The notes beneath the pieces are model-generated. The model ran no database searches, had not been told where the DNA came from, and saw only the letters and a program-made list of their open reading frames with translations. From assembly GCF_002742625.1 (NCBI RefSeq), contig NZ_PEBF01000001.1, positions 3,596,001 to 3,660,000 of the forward strand: a DNA stretch of 64,000 bases, in the 5' to 3' direction. This document shows, piece by piece, positions 54,860 through 63,690 of this stretch (position 1 is the stretch's first letter; each line of letters begins with the position of its first letter). Position numbers and translations under genes: made by a program. Source of the stretch: Caulobacter sp. FWC2. GTDB lineage: Bacteria; Pseudomonadota; Alphaproteobacteria; Caulobacterales; Caulobacteraceae.

Positions 54860-57241
54860 ATGAAAAAGCACGCCTTGTTGCTGAGCGCCGCCGTCTGCGC
54901 GCTCGGCCTGTTCGCGAACCCGGCCTTCGCGGCTGATGATGTGAAGCCCGCCGCCGACGCCGCCGCGCCGACCGCCGCGCCCGCAACCGCGGAAGTCGAC
55001 GCGATCATCGTCCTGGGCCGTGGCGAAAGCCGCCAGGTCCAGACCGTCAACGCGCAGCAGGTCGCCCTGCAGGCCGCCGGCTCCAGCCCGCTGAAGGCCA
55101 TCGAAAAGCTGCCCGGCGTGTCGTTCCAGTCGGCCGACGCCTTCGGCGCGTACGAGTGGTCGACTCGCATCTCGATCCGCGGCTTCGATCAAGGTCGCCT
55201 GGGCTTCACGCTGGACGGCGTGCCGCTGGGCGACATGAACTATGGCAACTACAATGGCCTTCACATCAGCCGCGCGATCGCCAGCGAAGACATCGGCAAG
55301 ATTGAGCTGGCCCAGGGCGCCGGCGCCCTGTCGACCGCCTCGACCTCGAACCTGGGCGGCACGCTGCAGTTCTTCTCGCGCAATCCCACGGAAGACTTCG
55401 GCCTCCAGGCCAACGCCACGGTCGGCTCGGACAACATGCACCGCGTGTTCGGTCGCCTGGACACCGGCGCGATCGAAGGTTTGAACGGCCTGAAGGGCTA
55501 TCTCTCGGTCGCCGAGCAGCAGGCCGACAAGTGGAAGGGCGGCTCCAAGCAGAAGCAGCTGCAGATCGACGGCAAGGTCGAGCTGCCGCTGGGCGACAAC
55601 GGCTCGCTGACCGCGTGGTGGGATCACTCGGAACGCCGCGAGCAGGACTACCAGGACATGTCGTTCGACATGATCAAGCGCCTGGGCCGCGACTTCGACA
55701 ACTTCCAGCCCGACTGGGCCAAGGCCGTCGGCGTCGGCGCCGTGCTGAACAACCCGGCTAACTACGCCGGCGCCACGCCGCTGCTGAACGGCGGCTACTG
55801 GACCGGCGTGGGCGTGAACCCCTACCGCGCCTACGGCGTCGACACCCCGGACGACGCCTACTACGCCGGCGCCGGCATCCGTGACGACGACCTGTTCGCG
55901 GCCACCTTCAAGCAGAAGATCGGCGACAATGTCCGCGTCGACCTGACCGGCTACGGCCACAAGAACAAAGGCCAGGGCCTGTGGTACACGCCCTACACGG
56001 TCAGCCCCGGCTATGGCACGGCCGGCTCGACCGCCGCGCCGCTGTCGATCCGCACCACCGAGTACGACATCGACCGCAAGGGCCTCATCGGCAACCTGGT
56101 CGTCGACCTGGCCAGCCACCAGATCAGCGCCGGCTTCTGGCACGAGGACAATGACTTCGCCCAGGCGCGTCGCTTCTACGCCGAGACCCTGTCTGCCCCG
56201 TCGCGTGACCCGCTGGACTTCCAGTCCAACCCGTTCACCACCTCGTGGGAATACAAGTTCAACACCAAGACCACGACCGGCTACCTGCAGGACGTCTGGT
56301 CGGTGACCGACGCCTTCAAGGTCAACTTCGGCTTCAAGGCCATGAAGGTCGAGAACGAGGTCAAGTCGATCGTCGGCAAGATGAACGGCAAGATCGAGAG
56401 CAAGGACAGCTTCCTGCCCCAGGTCGGCGCCGTCTACAGCCTGGACAACGGCGTCGAAGTGTTCGGTGGCTACACCGAGAACATGGCCGCCTTCGTGTCG
56501 GCCGCGACCTCGGGTCCCTTCGCCTCGCAGAACCAGACGGTCGTCGACTACGTCGCCAAGAACCTGAAGCCGGAAACCTCGAAGACCTTCGAGGGCGGCC
56601 TGCGCCTCAAGACCAGCCGCTTCCAGGGCGTGGCGGCCCTCTACCACGTCAAGTTCGATAACCGCCTGGACAGCGCCTCGACGGCTCCGCCGATCCTGGG
56701 CCTGCCGGCCGTGCTGTCGAACGTCGGCTCGGTCACGACCAAGGGCGTCGAAGTCGCCGGCGAGTTCCGCATGACGGACGAGTGGTCGCTGTACGGCTCC
56801 TACAGCTACAACGACTCCAAGTATGACGACGACGTCCCGGGCGCCGGCGGCCTGGTGGCCATGAAGACCAAGGGCAAGGACGTGATCTACACGCCCAAGA
56901 ACCTGCTGAAGGCCGAACTGAAGTACGACAACGGCGGCCTCTATGCCCGCGCCGGTCTCTCGTATGTCGGCTCGCGCTGGTACACGTTCGAGAACGACGG
57001 CGGCAAGGTCGACAACTACACGGTCGCGGACCTGACAGTCGGCTATCGCTTCAGCGAAGACGCCGCCCCGATGCTGCGCGGCCTGGAGATCCAGGGCAAC
57101 GTCACCAACCTGAACGACGAGGACTACATCTCGACGGTCGGTTCGGGCGGCGCTTCCAAGGCCGACCGCGCCGGCACGGCCATGACCCTGCTGCCGGGCG
57201 CCCCGCGTCAGGCCTACCTGACGATCAAGAAGCGCTTCTAG
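54860..57241 (+). CDS. TonB-dependent outer-membrane receptor
   Basis: This encodes 793 residues from ATG 54860, with GGGGA 6 bases upstream; a longer open frame upstream runs antisense to ettA and is not used. A signal peptide (HALLLSAAVCALGLFANPAFA) and an Ala-rich linker precede the plug domain (VDAIIVLGRGESRQVQTVNAQQVA near the TonB-box position, then EKLPGVSFQSADAFGAYEW, IRGFDQGRLGFTLDGVPLGDMNY). The barrel follows and ends in the typical aromatic residue (KKRF). The ligand is not evident and no linked transport genes are present. Confidence 0.93.
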   Translation: MKKHALLLSAAVCALGLFANPAFAADDVKPAADAAAPTAAPATAEVDAIIVLGRGESRQVQTVNAQQVALQAAGSSPLKAIEKLPGVSFQSADAFGAYEWSTRISIRGFDQGRLGFTLDGVPLGDMNYGNYNGLHISRAIASEDIGKIELAQGAGALSTASTSNLGGTLQFFSRNPTEDFGLQANATVGSDNMHRVFGRLDTGAIEGLNGLKGYLSVAEQQADKWKGGSKQKQLQIDGKVELPLGDNGSLTAWWDHSERREQDYQDMSFDMIKRLGRDFDNFQPDWAKAVGVGAVLNNPANYAGATPLLNGGYWTGVGVNPYRAYGVDTPDDAYYAGAGIRDDDLFAATFKQKIGDNVRVDLTGYGHKNKGQGLWYTPYTVSPGYGTAGSTAAPLSIRTTEYDIDRKGLIGNLVVDLASHQISAGFWHEDNDFAQARRFYAETLSAPSRDPLDFQSNPFTTSWEYKFNTKTTTGYLQDVWSVTDAFKVNFGFKAMKVENEVKSIVGKMNGKIESKDSFLPQVGAVYSLDNGVEVFGGYTENMAAFVSAATSGPFASQNQTVVDYVAKNLKPETSKTFEGGLRLKTSRFQGVAALYHVKFDNRLDSASTAPPILGLPAVLSNVGSVTTKGVEVAGEFRMTDEWSLYGSYSYNDSKYDDDVPGAGGLVAMKTKGKDVIYTPKNLLKAELKYDNGGLYARAGLSYVGSRWYTFENDGGKVDNYTVADLTVGYRFSEDAAPMLRGLEIQGNVTNLNDEDYISTVGSGGASKADRAGTAMTLLPGAPRQAYLTIKKRF

Positions 57242-57303
57242 AACCTAAACCTTGTCCTCCCGGAAGCCTCGCAGAGGCTGTCCGGTAGGACAGAAAGAAA
57301 TGG

Positions 57304-57337
57304 AGGGCCGGGAGCATGTCTCCCGGCCCTTTTTTTG
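57304..57337 (+). terminator. terminator of the TonB-dependent receptor gene
   Basis: AGGGCCGGGAG, CATGT, CTCCCGGCCCT is a perfect 11-bp stem followed by TTTTTTT. It lies about 60 bases past the receptor stop and is one of the strongest intrinsic terminators in the window. Confidence 0.92.
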
Positions 57338-57338
57338 A

Positions 57339-57370
57339 TGTCCGGACACGAATTCCCGGACGTCCGGACA
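57339..57370. promoter_or_regulatory. paired GTCCGGAC palindromes upstream of lepB
   Basis: TGTCCGGACA (57339-57348) and CGTCCGGACA (57361-57370) both contain the 8-base palindrome GTCCGGAC. Their centres are 22 bases apart, about two helical turns. They lie 45-75 bases upstream of the lepB start and could be a two-site operator. Confidence 0.35.
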
Positions 57371-57414
57371 GGCCTTTGCTGGCGCTGGCGGCTGACGCGA
57401 GGCCTGCTTCAGAC

Positions 57415-58188
57415 ATGACCGACATCCCCTCCCCCGACACCGCCCCGACCTCGGCCAGCGCCTGGCGCGAGTTTGTCGAAATCCTTCGCACCGTGGGCTT
57501 CGCGCTGGCCATAGCGCTGACCTTGCGGGTCGTGATCTTCCAGCCTTTCACCATTCCCTCGTCCTCGATGGAGCCGGGACTGGTGACCGGCGACTACATC
57601 GTGGTCTCCAAGTCGTCGTATGGCTGGAGCCGGGCCTCGTTCCCGCTCAATCCGCCGCTGTTCAAGGGTCGGTTCCTGGAGCGCACGGCCCAGCGCGGCG
57701 ACGTGGTGGTGTTTCGCCTGCCGCGCGATCCCTCGCAGACCTGGATCAAGCGCGTGATCGGCCTGCCGGGAGATCGTATCCGCGTGCGAAGCGGACAGGT
57801 CTTCGTCAAAGGCGTGGCCATTCCCCAGACGCCGATGGGCATGACCCAGGACCATGACGCGCCGGACCGCACCGTCCTGCGAGTGGGCGAGCGGACGCCG
57901 AACGGCCGCGCCTATGTCACCTATGACGGCGGCCCCGGCCAGCCGGGCGACGACACCGGCGTTTATGTGGTGCCGGCGGGCCAGTATTTCGTGATGGGCG
58001 ACAACCGCGACAACTCGCTGGACAGCCGCTTCGCCCCATCAGACGGCGGCGTCGGCCTGCTGCCGGCCGAAAACCTGGTGGGCCGGGCGAAGTTCGTGCT
58101 GGTGTCCTGGCGACAGGGCGCGTCGCTGTTCAAGCCTTGGACCTGGCTGGACCTGCAGTGGGACCGGCTGCTGAAGCCGATACGTTAG
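57415..58188 (+). CDS. lepB: signal peptidase I
   Basis: This inner-membrane enzyme removes Sec signal peptides. It has 257 residues from ATG 57415; the start has a weak ribosome-binding site. A membrane segment near residues 22-45 (ILRTVGFALAIALTLRVVIFQPF) is followed by the catalytic Ser in PSSSMEPGL, the Lys in WIKRVIGLPGDRI and the GDNRDNSLDSRF motif. The stop codon overlaps that of the convergent RHH/EF-hand gene. The usual rnc-era neighbours are not here; Caulobacter has more than one lep-type gene, so this may be one of several. Confidence 0.93.
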   Translation: MTDIPSPDTAPTSASAWREFVEILRTVGFALAIALTLRVVIFQPFTIPSSSMEPGLVTGDYIVVSKSSYGWSRASFPLNPPLFKGRFLERTAQRGDVVVFRLPRDPSQTWIKRVIGLPGDRIRVRSGQVFVKGVAIPQTPMGMTQDHDAPDRTVLRVGERTPNGRAYVTYDGGPGQPGDDTGVYVVPAGQYFVMGDNRDNSLDSRFAPSDGGVGLLPAENLVGRAKFVLVSWRQGASLFKPWTWLDLQWDRLLKPIR

Positions 58189-58535
58189 CGCCCGCTGAAT
58201 TCCTCGAAGCTCAGATTGCCATCGTGATTGGCGTCCAGTCGCTCGAAGGCCGTGTGCGAGGGCGTGGTCGGACGGGCGAGCGAGGGCGCGGCCACCGCGC
58301 CGACGGCGAGACCCGCCAGCGCCGCCGCCAGAAGACGTCCCCATGGGGCGCGCCAGACCGGGCCGTGTGAACGCGGCTTGGCCGCGCGTCCGTCCAGTTC
58401 CTGGTCGATGAAGATCCGCACCACCTCGCTGGCGGTGCGCTGTGTCTCGCGGCAGCGGGCCATGAAGGCGGTCTTGGTCTCGTACGGCAGACGGACCTCG
58501 AGCATTTCGCTCTTCTTGGGCTTGCCAGCGGTCAT
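58185..58535 (-). CDS. ribbon-helix-helix / transmembrane / EF-hand protein
   Basis: This encodes 116 residues in three parts. Residues 11-47 (MLEVRLPYETKTAFMARCRE, TQRTASEVVRIFIDQEL) fit a ribbon-helix-helix DNA-binding fold: a short strand, then two helices with the SEVVR-type turn. Residues 67-86 are one hydrophobic membrane segment (LLAAALAGLAVGAVAAPSLA). Residues 101-112 (DANHDGNLSFEE) are a complete 12-residue EF-hand calcium loop with D1, N3, D5, G6, L8 and E12. The RHH would be cytoplasmic and the EF-hand periplasmic if the topology follows the charges. It could be a membrane-bound calcium-responsive regulator. No target is known. Confidence 0.75.
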   Translation of the reverse strand: MTAGKPKKSEMLEVRLPYETKTAFMARCRETQRTASEVVRIFIDQELDGRAAKPRSHGPVWRAPWGRLLAAALAGLAVGAVAAPSLARPTTPSHTAFERLDANHDGNLSFEEFSGR

Positions 58536-58593
58536 GTGGAGAAACCTCGCGACGTTCGTCCCTGACTATCATCTTTCGCGATGCGCAAAAAGA

Positions 58594-58617
58594 AAGCCCG
58601 GCCAAACGACCGGGCTT
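58594..58617 (-). terminator. intrinsic terminator in the gap before the SGNH hydrolase
   Basis: On the minus strand AAGCCCGG, a loop and CCGGGCTT are followed by TCTTTTT. No recognised minus-strand gene ends here; the gap 58536-58847 otherwise shows only an AGGCGC/GCGCCT hairpin (near 58651) and weak short frames. It may mark the end of an unrecognised small RNA or peptide transcript. Confidence 0.7.
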
Positions 58618-58847
58618 GAAGTCAATAGGGAGGAAACGCCCAGGAAGGGCAGAGGCGCTCGGCGCCTCACAGACCTCTGATAGCGCTAACACTCCGAACA
58701 GCGCAACCCTTTTCCGACAGGCGCGACGGCCTGCCGCATCTCCGCCTTGAGATCGTTTAACCACAGCGGCGCTTTACGACGGTGGCGAGAGGTCATACCA
58801 ATGTTACCGCTACCGACGCAGCAAGTTCGGAGTGGGGAGAAACGTCG

Positions 58848-60071
58848 ATGAAGATGCTCGCGCGGCTGGCCGTGTTCGGGGCCGCCCTGGCCCTCGCTTT
58901 CCCGGTTCATTCCGAGTCGCCCAAGAGCCCCCGCTGGGTCGGCGCCTGGGCCAGCGCCCAGATCGCGCCGGACGAAAAGAATCGCCTCGCCGCCGAGGAC
59001 TATGCCGACGCCACGTTGCGCCAGGTCGTGCGCCTGACCCTGGGCGGCGAGACGCTGCGGGTGCGCCTGTCCAACGCTTTCGGGACCGCGCCCCTGACCA
59101 TCAAGGCCGCCCATGTCGCGGTCTCGGCGAATCTGGCCAGCGCTCGCATCGATCCGGCCACCGACCGCGCCCTCACCTTCTCCGGCCGCGCCGAGGTGAC
59201 CATTCCCGCCGGCGCCGACTACTGGTCCGATCCGGTCGCCTTGAAGGTCGCCCCCCTAAGCAGCTTGGCCATCAGCCTCCACTACGCTGCCGCGCCCAGC
59301 GTCCAGACCGGCCACCCCGGCTCGCGGGCGACCTCCTACGTCCTGGCCGGCGACCACGTGGCCGCCGCCGACCTGCCGGGCGCCAAGACCGCCGACCGCT
59401 GGCTGCAGATCTCCAGCGTCGACGTGGTCTCGGCCAAGGCTCGCGCCATCGTGGCGCTGGGCGACAGCATCACCGACGGCTACGGCGTCCAGCCCAACAC
59501 CAATCTGCGCTGGACCGACGGCCTGATCGAACGGCTGAAGGGCAAGAACATCGGCCTCCTGAACCTCGGCATCGGCGGCAACCGCGTACTGCTCGACGGC
59601 CAGGGCCCCAACGCCCTGGCGCGGTTCGAGCGGGACGTCCTCTCCCAGGCGGGCGTCACCCACGTGGTGCTGCTGGAAGGCGTCAACGATCTGGGAACCC
59701 TGACCCGCGAGGCGCCCGCCGCGCCCGAAGCCCACAAGGCCCTGGTCGAGCAGGTCATCGCCGGCTATCGCCAGATGATCGACCGCGCCCAGGGCCGGGG
59801 GATCAAGGTGATCGGCGCGACCATCCTGCCCTATGGCCGCTCGGCCTATTATCACCCCGGCCCCGAGAGCGAGGCCGACCGCCAGGCGATCAACGCCTGG
59901 ATCCGCGCGCCCGGGAATTTCGACGGCGTCATCGACTGGGACAAGGCCCTGCGCGACCCGACCAAGCCGACCGCCCTGCTGCCGGCCTACGACAATGACG
60001 GCCTGCATCCGAACATGGCGGGCTACAAGGCCATGGCGGACGCCGTGCCGCTGAGCCTGTTTGAGAAGTAA
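58848..60071 (+). CDS. exported SGNH/GDSL-family hydrolase
   Basis: This encodes 407 residues from ATG 58848, with GGGGAG upstream. It starts with a signal peptide (MLARLAVFGAALALAFPVHS). The catalytic SGNH blocks lie in the second half: block I VALGDSITDGYG with the nucleophile Ser, block II LNLGIGGNRVLLDG, block III LEGVNDLGTL, and block V DGLHPNMAGYKAMAD with the Asp and His. The N-terminal half is a beta-rich domain. It is probably a periplasmic esterase or deacetylase on polysaccharide. A polysaccharide deacetylase gene follows after 3 bases. Confidence 0.9.
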   Translation: MKMLARLAVFGAALALAFPVHSESPKSPRWVGAWASAQIAPDEKNRLAAEDYADATLRQVVRLTLGGETLRVRLSNAFGTAPLTIKAAHVAVSANLASARIDPATDRALTFSGRAEVTIPAGADYWSDPVALKVAPLSSLAISLHYAAAPSVQTGHPGSRATSYVLAGDHVAAADLPGAKTADRWLQISSVDVVSAKARAIVALGDSITDGYGVQPNTNLRWTDGLIERLKGKNIGLLNLGIGGNRVLLDGQGPNALARFERDVLSQAGVTHVVLLEGVNDLGTLTREAPAAPEAHKALVEQVIAGYRQMIDRAQGRGIKVIGATILPYGRSAYYHPGPESEADRQAINAWIRAPGNFDGVIDWDKALRDPTKPTALLPAYDNDGLHPNMAGYKAMADAVPLSLFEK

Positions 60072-60074
60072 GCC

Positions 60075-60959
60075 ATGATCGCCGCCGCTCTTCTTCTGGC
60101 CGCTTCCGGTCCCGTCATCGCCTTCACCTGGGATGACCTGCCGGCGCACAGCGCCCTGCCGCCCGGCGTCACACGCGTGCAGATCGCAGCCGATTTGCTG
60201 AAGGCCGCCGCTGACGCCAAGGCGCCGGCGTTCGGCTTCATCAACGGCGCCCAGGCGGCGGCGACCACCACAGAGCCGGACTCGACGCCGGTGATGAAGA
60301 TGTGGCGCGCGGCCGGCCAACCGCTGGGCAACCACACCTGGTCGCACCGCAACATCGCCACCGCCACGCCGGAGCAATACACGGCCGAGATCGCCCAGAA
60401 CGAGCTGCTGCTACGGGACCTGATGGGTAAGGAAGATTGGCGCTGGCTGCGCTATCCGTACCTGGCCGAAGGCGAGACGCTGGAGAAGCGCCTGACCGTG
60501 CGCGCCTGGCTGGCCGACAACCACTACAAGATCGCCAGCGTGACGATGAGCTTCGCCGACTACGCCTTTAACGAGCCCTATGCCCGCTGCGTGGCCAAGG
60601 GCGACCAGGCCGCGATCGCCGACCTGGAGAAGCGTTACCTGGACGGCGCCGCCGCCGTCGCCGACCGCGCCCGCACGATGAGCCGGACGCTCTATGGCAA
60701 GGACATCCCCTACGTCCTGCTGATGCACGCCGGCGCCTTCGACGCACGCATGGCCCCGCGTCTGTACAAGCTCTACCAGGATCGCGGCTTCGGCTTCACG
60801 ACGCTGGCGAAGGCGCAGAAGCATCCGTTCTACCGCACCGACCTCGCCCCCGGCCTGCCGCCCGAGCCGACGACGCTGGAGAACGCCCTGAAGGCCAAGG
60901 GCCTACCGGTTCCGGCCGATCCGGTGGATGCGAAGGCGCTGGGCGAGATGTGCCGCTGA
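60075..60959 (+). CDS. exported polysaccharide deacetylase (NodB homology) family protein
   Basis: This encodes 294 residues, 3 bases after the SGNH gene, so probably coupled. A short signal peptide (IAAALLLAASGPVIA) leads straight into FTWDDLP, the variant of the metal motif TFDDGP, then GNHTWSHRN with the two zinc histidines and RYPYLAEG. The late LLMHAGAFDARMAP loop fits the family's His motif. It should remove N- or O-acetyl groups from a glycan. Pairing with an SGNH enzyme suggests joint glycan trimming. Confidence 0.87.
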   Translation: MIAAALLLAASGPVIAFTWDDLPAHSALPPGVTRVQIAADLLKAAADAKAPAFGFINGAQAAATTTEPDSTPVMKMWRAAGQPLGNHTWSHRNIATATPEQYTAEIAQNELLLRDLMGKEDWRWLRYPYLAEGETLEKRLTVRAWLADNHYKIASVTMSFADYAFNEPYARCVAKGDQAAIADLEKRYLDGAAAVADRARTMSRTLYGKDIPYVLLMHAGAFDARMAPRLYKLYQDRGFGFTTLAKAQKHPFYRTDLAPGLPPEPTTLENALKAKGLPVPADPVDAKALGEMCR

Positions 60960-61024
60960 GCGTTTCACCCCCGCAACAACTTCGCTGCTGACAACGGCGA
61001 CGCTCCCGCATAGCGTCCCGCGCC

Positions 61025-63241
61025 ATGATCAAGCCCTCGCTCACGGCGCTCGCTGCCGTCCTCGCCCTTTCGACCCCGGCCATGGCGGAAAAACTCACCC
61101 CACAGCGCGTGTTCGCCGACCCCAGCCTGAGCGGCCCGACCGCCAAGGGCGTGGCCTTGTCGCCGGACGGCAAGCGCGTCACCTACCTGAAGGGCAAGGC
61201 CGAGGCGGCCAATGTCCAGGACCTGTGGGCGGCCGACGTAAAGGGCGGCGAGCCCTATCGCCTGATCGACTCGGCGACCCTGTCGTCGGGCGCCAAGGAG
61301 CTGTCGGAAGCCGAGAAGGCCCGTCGCGAACGCGCCCGCGTCTCGGCCCGCGGCATCGTCGAATATAGCTGGGACAAGCAGGGCCGCTTTATCCTCGTCC
61401 CCCTGGATGGCGACCTCTATCTGGACAGCATCGCCGACGGGAAGGTCACCCGCCTGACCGAAACCCCGGGCGACGAAGTCGACGCCAAGGTCTCGCCCAA
61501 GGGCGCGTACGTCAGCTACGTCCGCGACCAGAACCTCTATATAAAGCCGGTAAGCGGCGGGCCCGAGAAGGCCCTGACCACCGAGGGCAAGGACGCCCTG
61601 TCGTTCGGCGTCGCCGAGTTCATCGCCCAGGAAGAGCTCTCCCGCGCGACCGGCTACTGGTGGAGCCCGGACGAGGCCCATATCGTCTATGCCCGCGTCG
61701 ATGAGAACGGCGTCGACATCGTGCCGCGCGCCGACATCGGCCCGACCGGCGCCACCGTGGTCAATCAGCGCTATCCGCGCGCGGGCCGCCCCAATGCCGT
61801 GGTCGACCTGTTCGTCCGCGACCTGGCCTCGGGCAAGGTGGTCCAGCTGGACCTCGGCGCGAACAAGGACATCTATGTCGCCCGTGTCGCCTGGGCCAAG
61901 GACGGCAAGACCGTCTATGTCCAGCGCTTGTCGCGCGATCAGAAGACCCTGGACCTGATCGCCTTCGACCCGGCCACCGGCGCCGGCAAGACGATCCTGA
62001 CCGAGACCGACACCCACTTCATCGAGCTACTCGACAACTTCCGAGCGTTGCAGGATGGCACCTTCCTGTGGGGCTCGGAGCGGGACGGCAACAGCCACCT
62101 CTACCGCTACGCCGCCGATGGCAAGCTGATCGCCCAGATCACCAACGGCGACTGGCCGGTCGACAAGCTGGAAGGCGTCGACGAGGCCCGCAAGGTCGCC
62201 ATCTTCGGCGCCTCGATGGACAGCCCGCTGGAGCGCCGCATCTATGAGGTCTCCTACGCCAAGCCTGGCAAGCCGAAGGCCCTGACCTCGGGCGGCGGCT
62301 GGTGGTCGGCCAAGGTCGCCGACGCGGGCGGCGCCTTCGCCGGATCCTACAGCGATCCCAAGACCCCGCCGCAGACCGCGCTCTATTCGGCCGACGGCAA
62401 GCGGGTCCGCTGGATCGAGGAGAACAAGCTGGCCGAGGGCCACGCCTACTGGCCCTACGCCTCGACCCTGCCGGTTCCGGAGTACGGCTCGCTGAAGGCG
62501 GCCGACGGTTCGGCGCTCTACTATGAGATCCTAAAGCCGACCGGCTTCGATCCGGCCAAGAAGTATCCAGCCATCGTCTCGGTCTATGGCGGCCCGCACG
62601 CCCAGCGCGTCACCAAGGGCTGGCATAGCCCGAACGAGCGCACCTATCTCGAAGCCGGCTATGTCGTCTTCAAGCTGGACAACCGCGGCAGCGGCAACCG
62701 CTCGGCGGCCTTCAAGCGCGCCCTCGACCGCAATCTCGGCACGGTCGAGGTCCAGGACCAGCTGCAGGGCGCCAAGTTCCTGCAGAGCCTGCCCTATGTC
62801 GATCCCGACAAGCTGGGCGTGATGGGCTGGTCGTACGGCGGCTTCATGACCCTGATGCTGCTGACGGCCGACAACACCCCGTTCAAGGCCGGCGCGGCCG
62901 GCGCACCGCCGACCGAGTGGGGCCTCTACGACACGGCCTATACCGAGCGCTACATGGGCACGCCCGCCGACAACAAGGCCGGCTACGCCTATTCGGACAT
63001 CAACACCCGGCTGGACAAGCTGAAGCCCGGCAGCCTGCTGCTGCTGCACGGCATGGCCGACGACAACGTGATCTTCGAGAACAGCACCCGCGTCATCGCG
63101 GCCCTGCAGAAGAAGGCCATCCCATTCGAGATGGCGCTGTATCCCGGCGAGCGCCACAGCGCGCCGGGCAGCAAGACCAAGGGCCTCAGCGTGCTGAACA
63201 CGCACCTGGAGTTCTTCGATCGCAAGCTGAAGGGCCAATAG
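61025..63241 (+). CDS. exported dipeptidyl peptidase IV-type S9 peptidase
   Basis: This encodes 738 residues. A signal peptide (IKPSLTALAAVLALSTPAMA) is followed by an N-terminal beta-propeller (about 40-480) and a C-terminal alpha/beta hydrolase. The catalytic Ser is residue 603 in MGWSYGGFMTLML, the Asp is in HGMADDNVIF and the His is in GERHSAPG. The propeller carries EELSRATGYWWSPDE, the Glu pair that binds the substrate N-terminus in DPP4 enzymes. It cuts N-terminal dipeptides, often after proline, in the periplasm. Confidence 0.94.
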   Translation: MIKPSLTALAAVLALSTPAMAEKLTPQRVFADPSLSGPTAKGVALSPDGKRVTYLKGKAEAANVQDLWAADVKGGEPYRLIDSATLSSGAKELSEAEKARRERARVSARGIVEYSWDKQGRFILVPLDGDLYLDSIADGKVTRLTETPGDEVDAKVSPKGAYVSYVRDQNLYIKPVSGGPEKALTTEGKDALSFGVAEFIAQEELSRATGYWWSPDEAHIVYARVDENGVDIVPRADIGPTGATVVNQRYPRAGRPNAVVDLFVRDLASGKVVQLDLGANKDIYVARVAWAKDGKTVYVQRLSRDQKTLDLIAFDPATGAGKTILTETDTHFIELLDNFRALQDGTFLWGSERDGNSHLYRYAADGKLIAQITNGDWPVDKLEGVDEARKVAIFGASMDSPLERRIYEVSYAKPGKPKALTSGGGWWSAKVADAGGAFAGSYSDPKTPPQTALYSADGKRVRWIEENKLAEGHAYWPYASTLPVPEYGSLKAADGSALYYEILKPTGFDPAKKYPAIVSVYGGPHAQRVTKGWHSPNERTYLEAGYVVFKLDNRGSGNRSAAFKRALDRNLGTVEVQDQLQGAKFLQSLPYVDPDKLGVMGWSYGGFMTLMLLTADNTPFKAGAAGAPPTEWGLYDTAYTERYMGTPADNKAGYAYSDINTRLDKLKPGSLLLLHGMADDNVIFENSTRVIAALQKKAIPFEMALYPGERHSAPGSKTKGLSVLNTHLEFFDRKLKGQ

Positions 63242-63387
63242 GCTCTAAACCCTCGCGCGGCCCTGTCACACCGGGTGCGCGCGAGGCGCCTGCGACGGAA
63301 TGCTCCACCCGCAAGCCGATTTGTCGCAGGCCTGAACCGCGAACCAAGCTCTACGTTCCGCCACAGTGGACTCCCGAGGAGCGCGCT

Positions 63388-63594
63388 GTGGCGAGAACGA
63401 CCGAAGAAGCCATCGAGCAACTGATCGCGACCGTGAAGGAAGCGCTTGAGGACGGCCGCGCCTCGGCCTCGGAGCTCGAGGAATGGCTGCTGGCGGCGAT
63501 CATGCTCGAAGAGATGGGGCTGGATGAACAGTGCGACGCGCGTGACGTCCGCACGTTATCCCGCTGGATGCTGACCGGCGCGACGCTGCACTAG
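63388..63594 (+). CDS. small acidic helical protein, unknown function
   Basis: This encodes 68 residues from GTG 63388, with GAGGAG 6-8 bases upstream. The sequence (TTEEAIEQLIATVKEALEDGRASASELEEWLLAAIMLEEMGLDEQCDARDVRTLSRWMLTGATLH) is strongly acidic and helix-forming throughout. No family recognised. It lies between dpp4 and the BlaI-type gene. The strong ribosome-binding site and codon use suggest it is expressed. The frame is open further upstream, but that part overlaps dpp4 in another frame. Confidence 0.6.
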   Translation: MARTTEEAIEQLIATVKEALEDGRASASELEEWLLAAIMLEEMGLDEQCDARDVRTLSRWMLTGATLH

Positions 63595-63637
63595 CGACGC
63601 CGCCATTACGTCGAATTCACGTATCACGGGCTAGCCG

Positions 63638-63667
63638 CGCTACAGGCGTAGCGCTACACATGTAGCG
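63638..63667. promoter_or_regulatory. tandem BlaI-type operator
   Basis: CGCTAC, AGGC, GTAGCG (63638-63653) and CGCTAC, ACAT, GTAGCG (63652-63667) are two perfect 16-base palindromes sharing two bases. The CTACACATGTAG core matches the TACANATGTA consensus bound by BlaI/MecI repressors. They lie 24 bases upstream of the BlaI-type start, so autoregulation is likely. Confidence 0.75.
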
Positions 63668-63690
63668 GACACCGGATAGCGGAAGCCGCC

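Noticed and set aside
54740..56647. A 635-codon minus-strand frame opposite the receptor gene.
   Set aside because: Antisense shadow with compositional bias and no recognisable domain.
58686..58796. A 36-codon minus-strand frame (TSRHRRKAPLWLNDLKAEMR...).
   Set aside because: No ribosome-binding site and no recognisable feature. Kept only as a possible part of the orphan transcript noted above.
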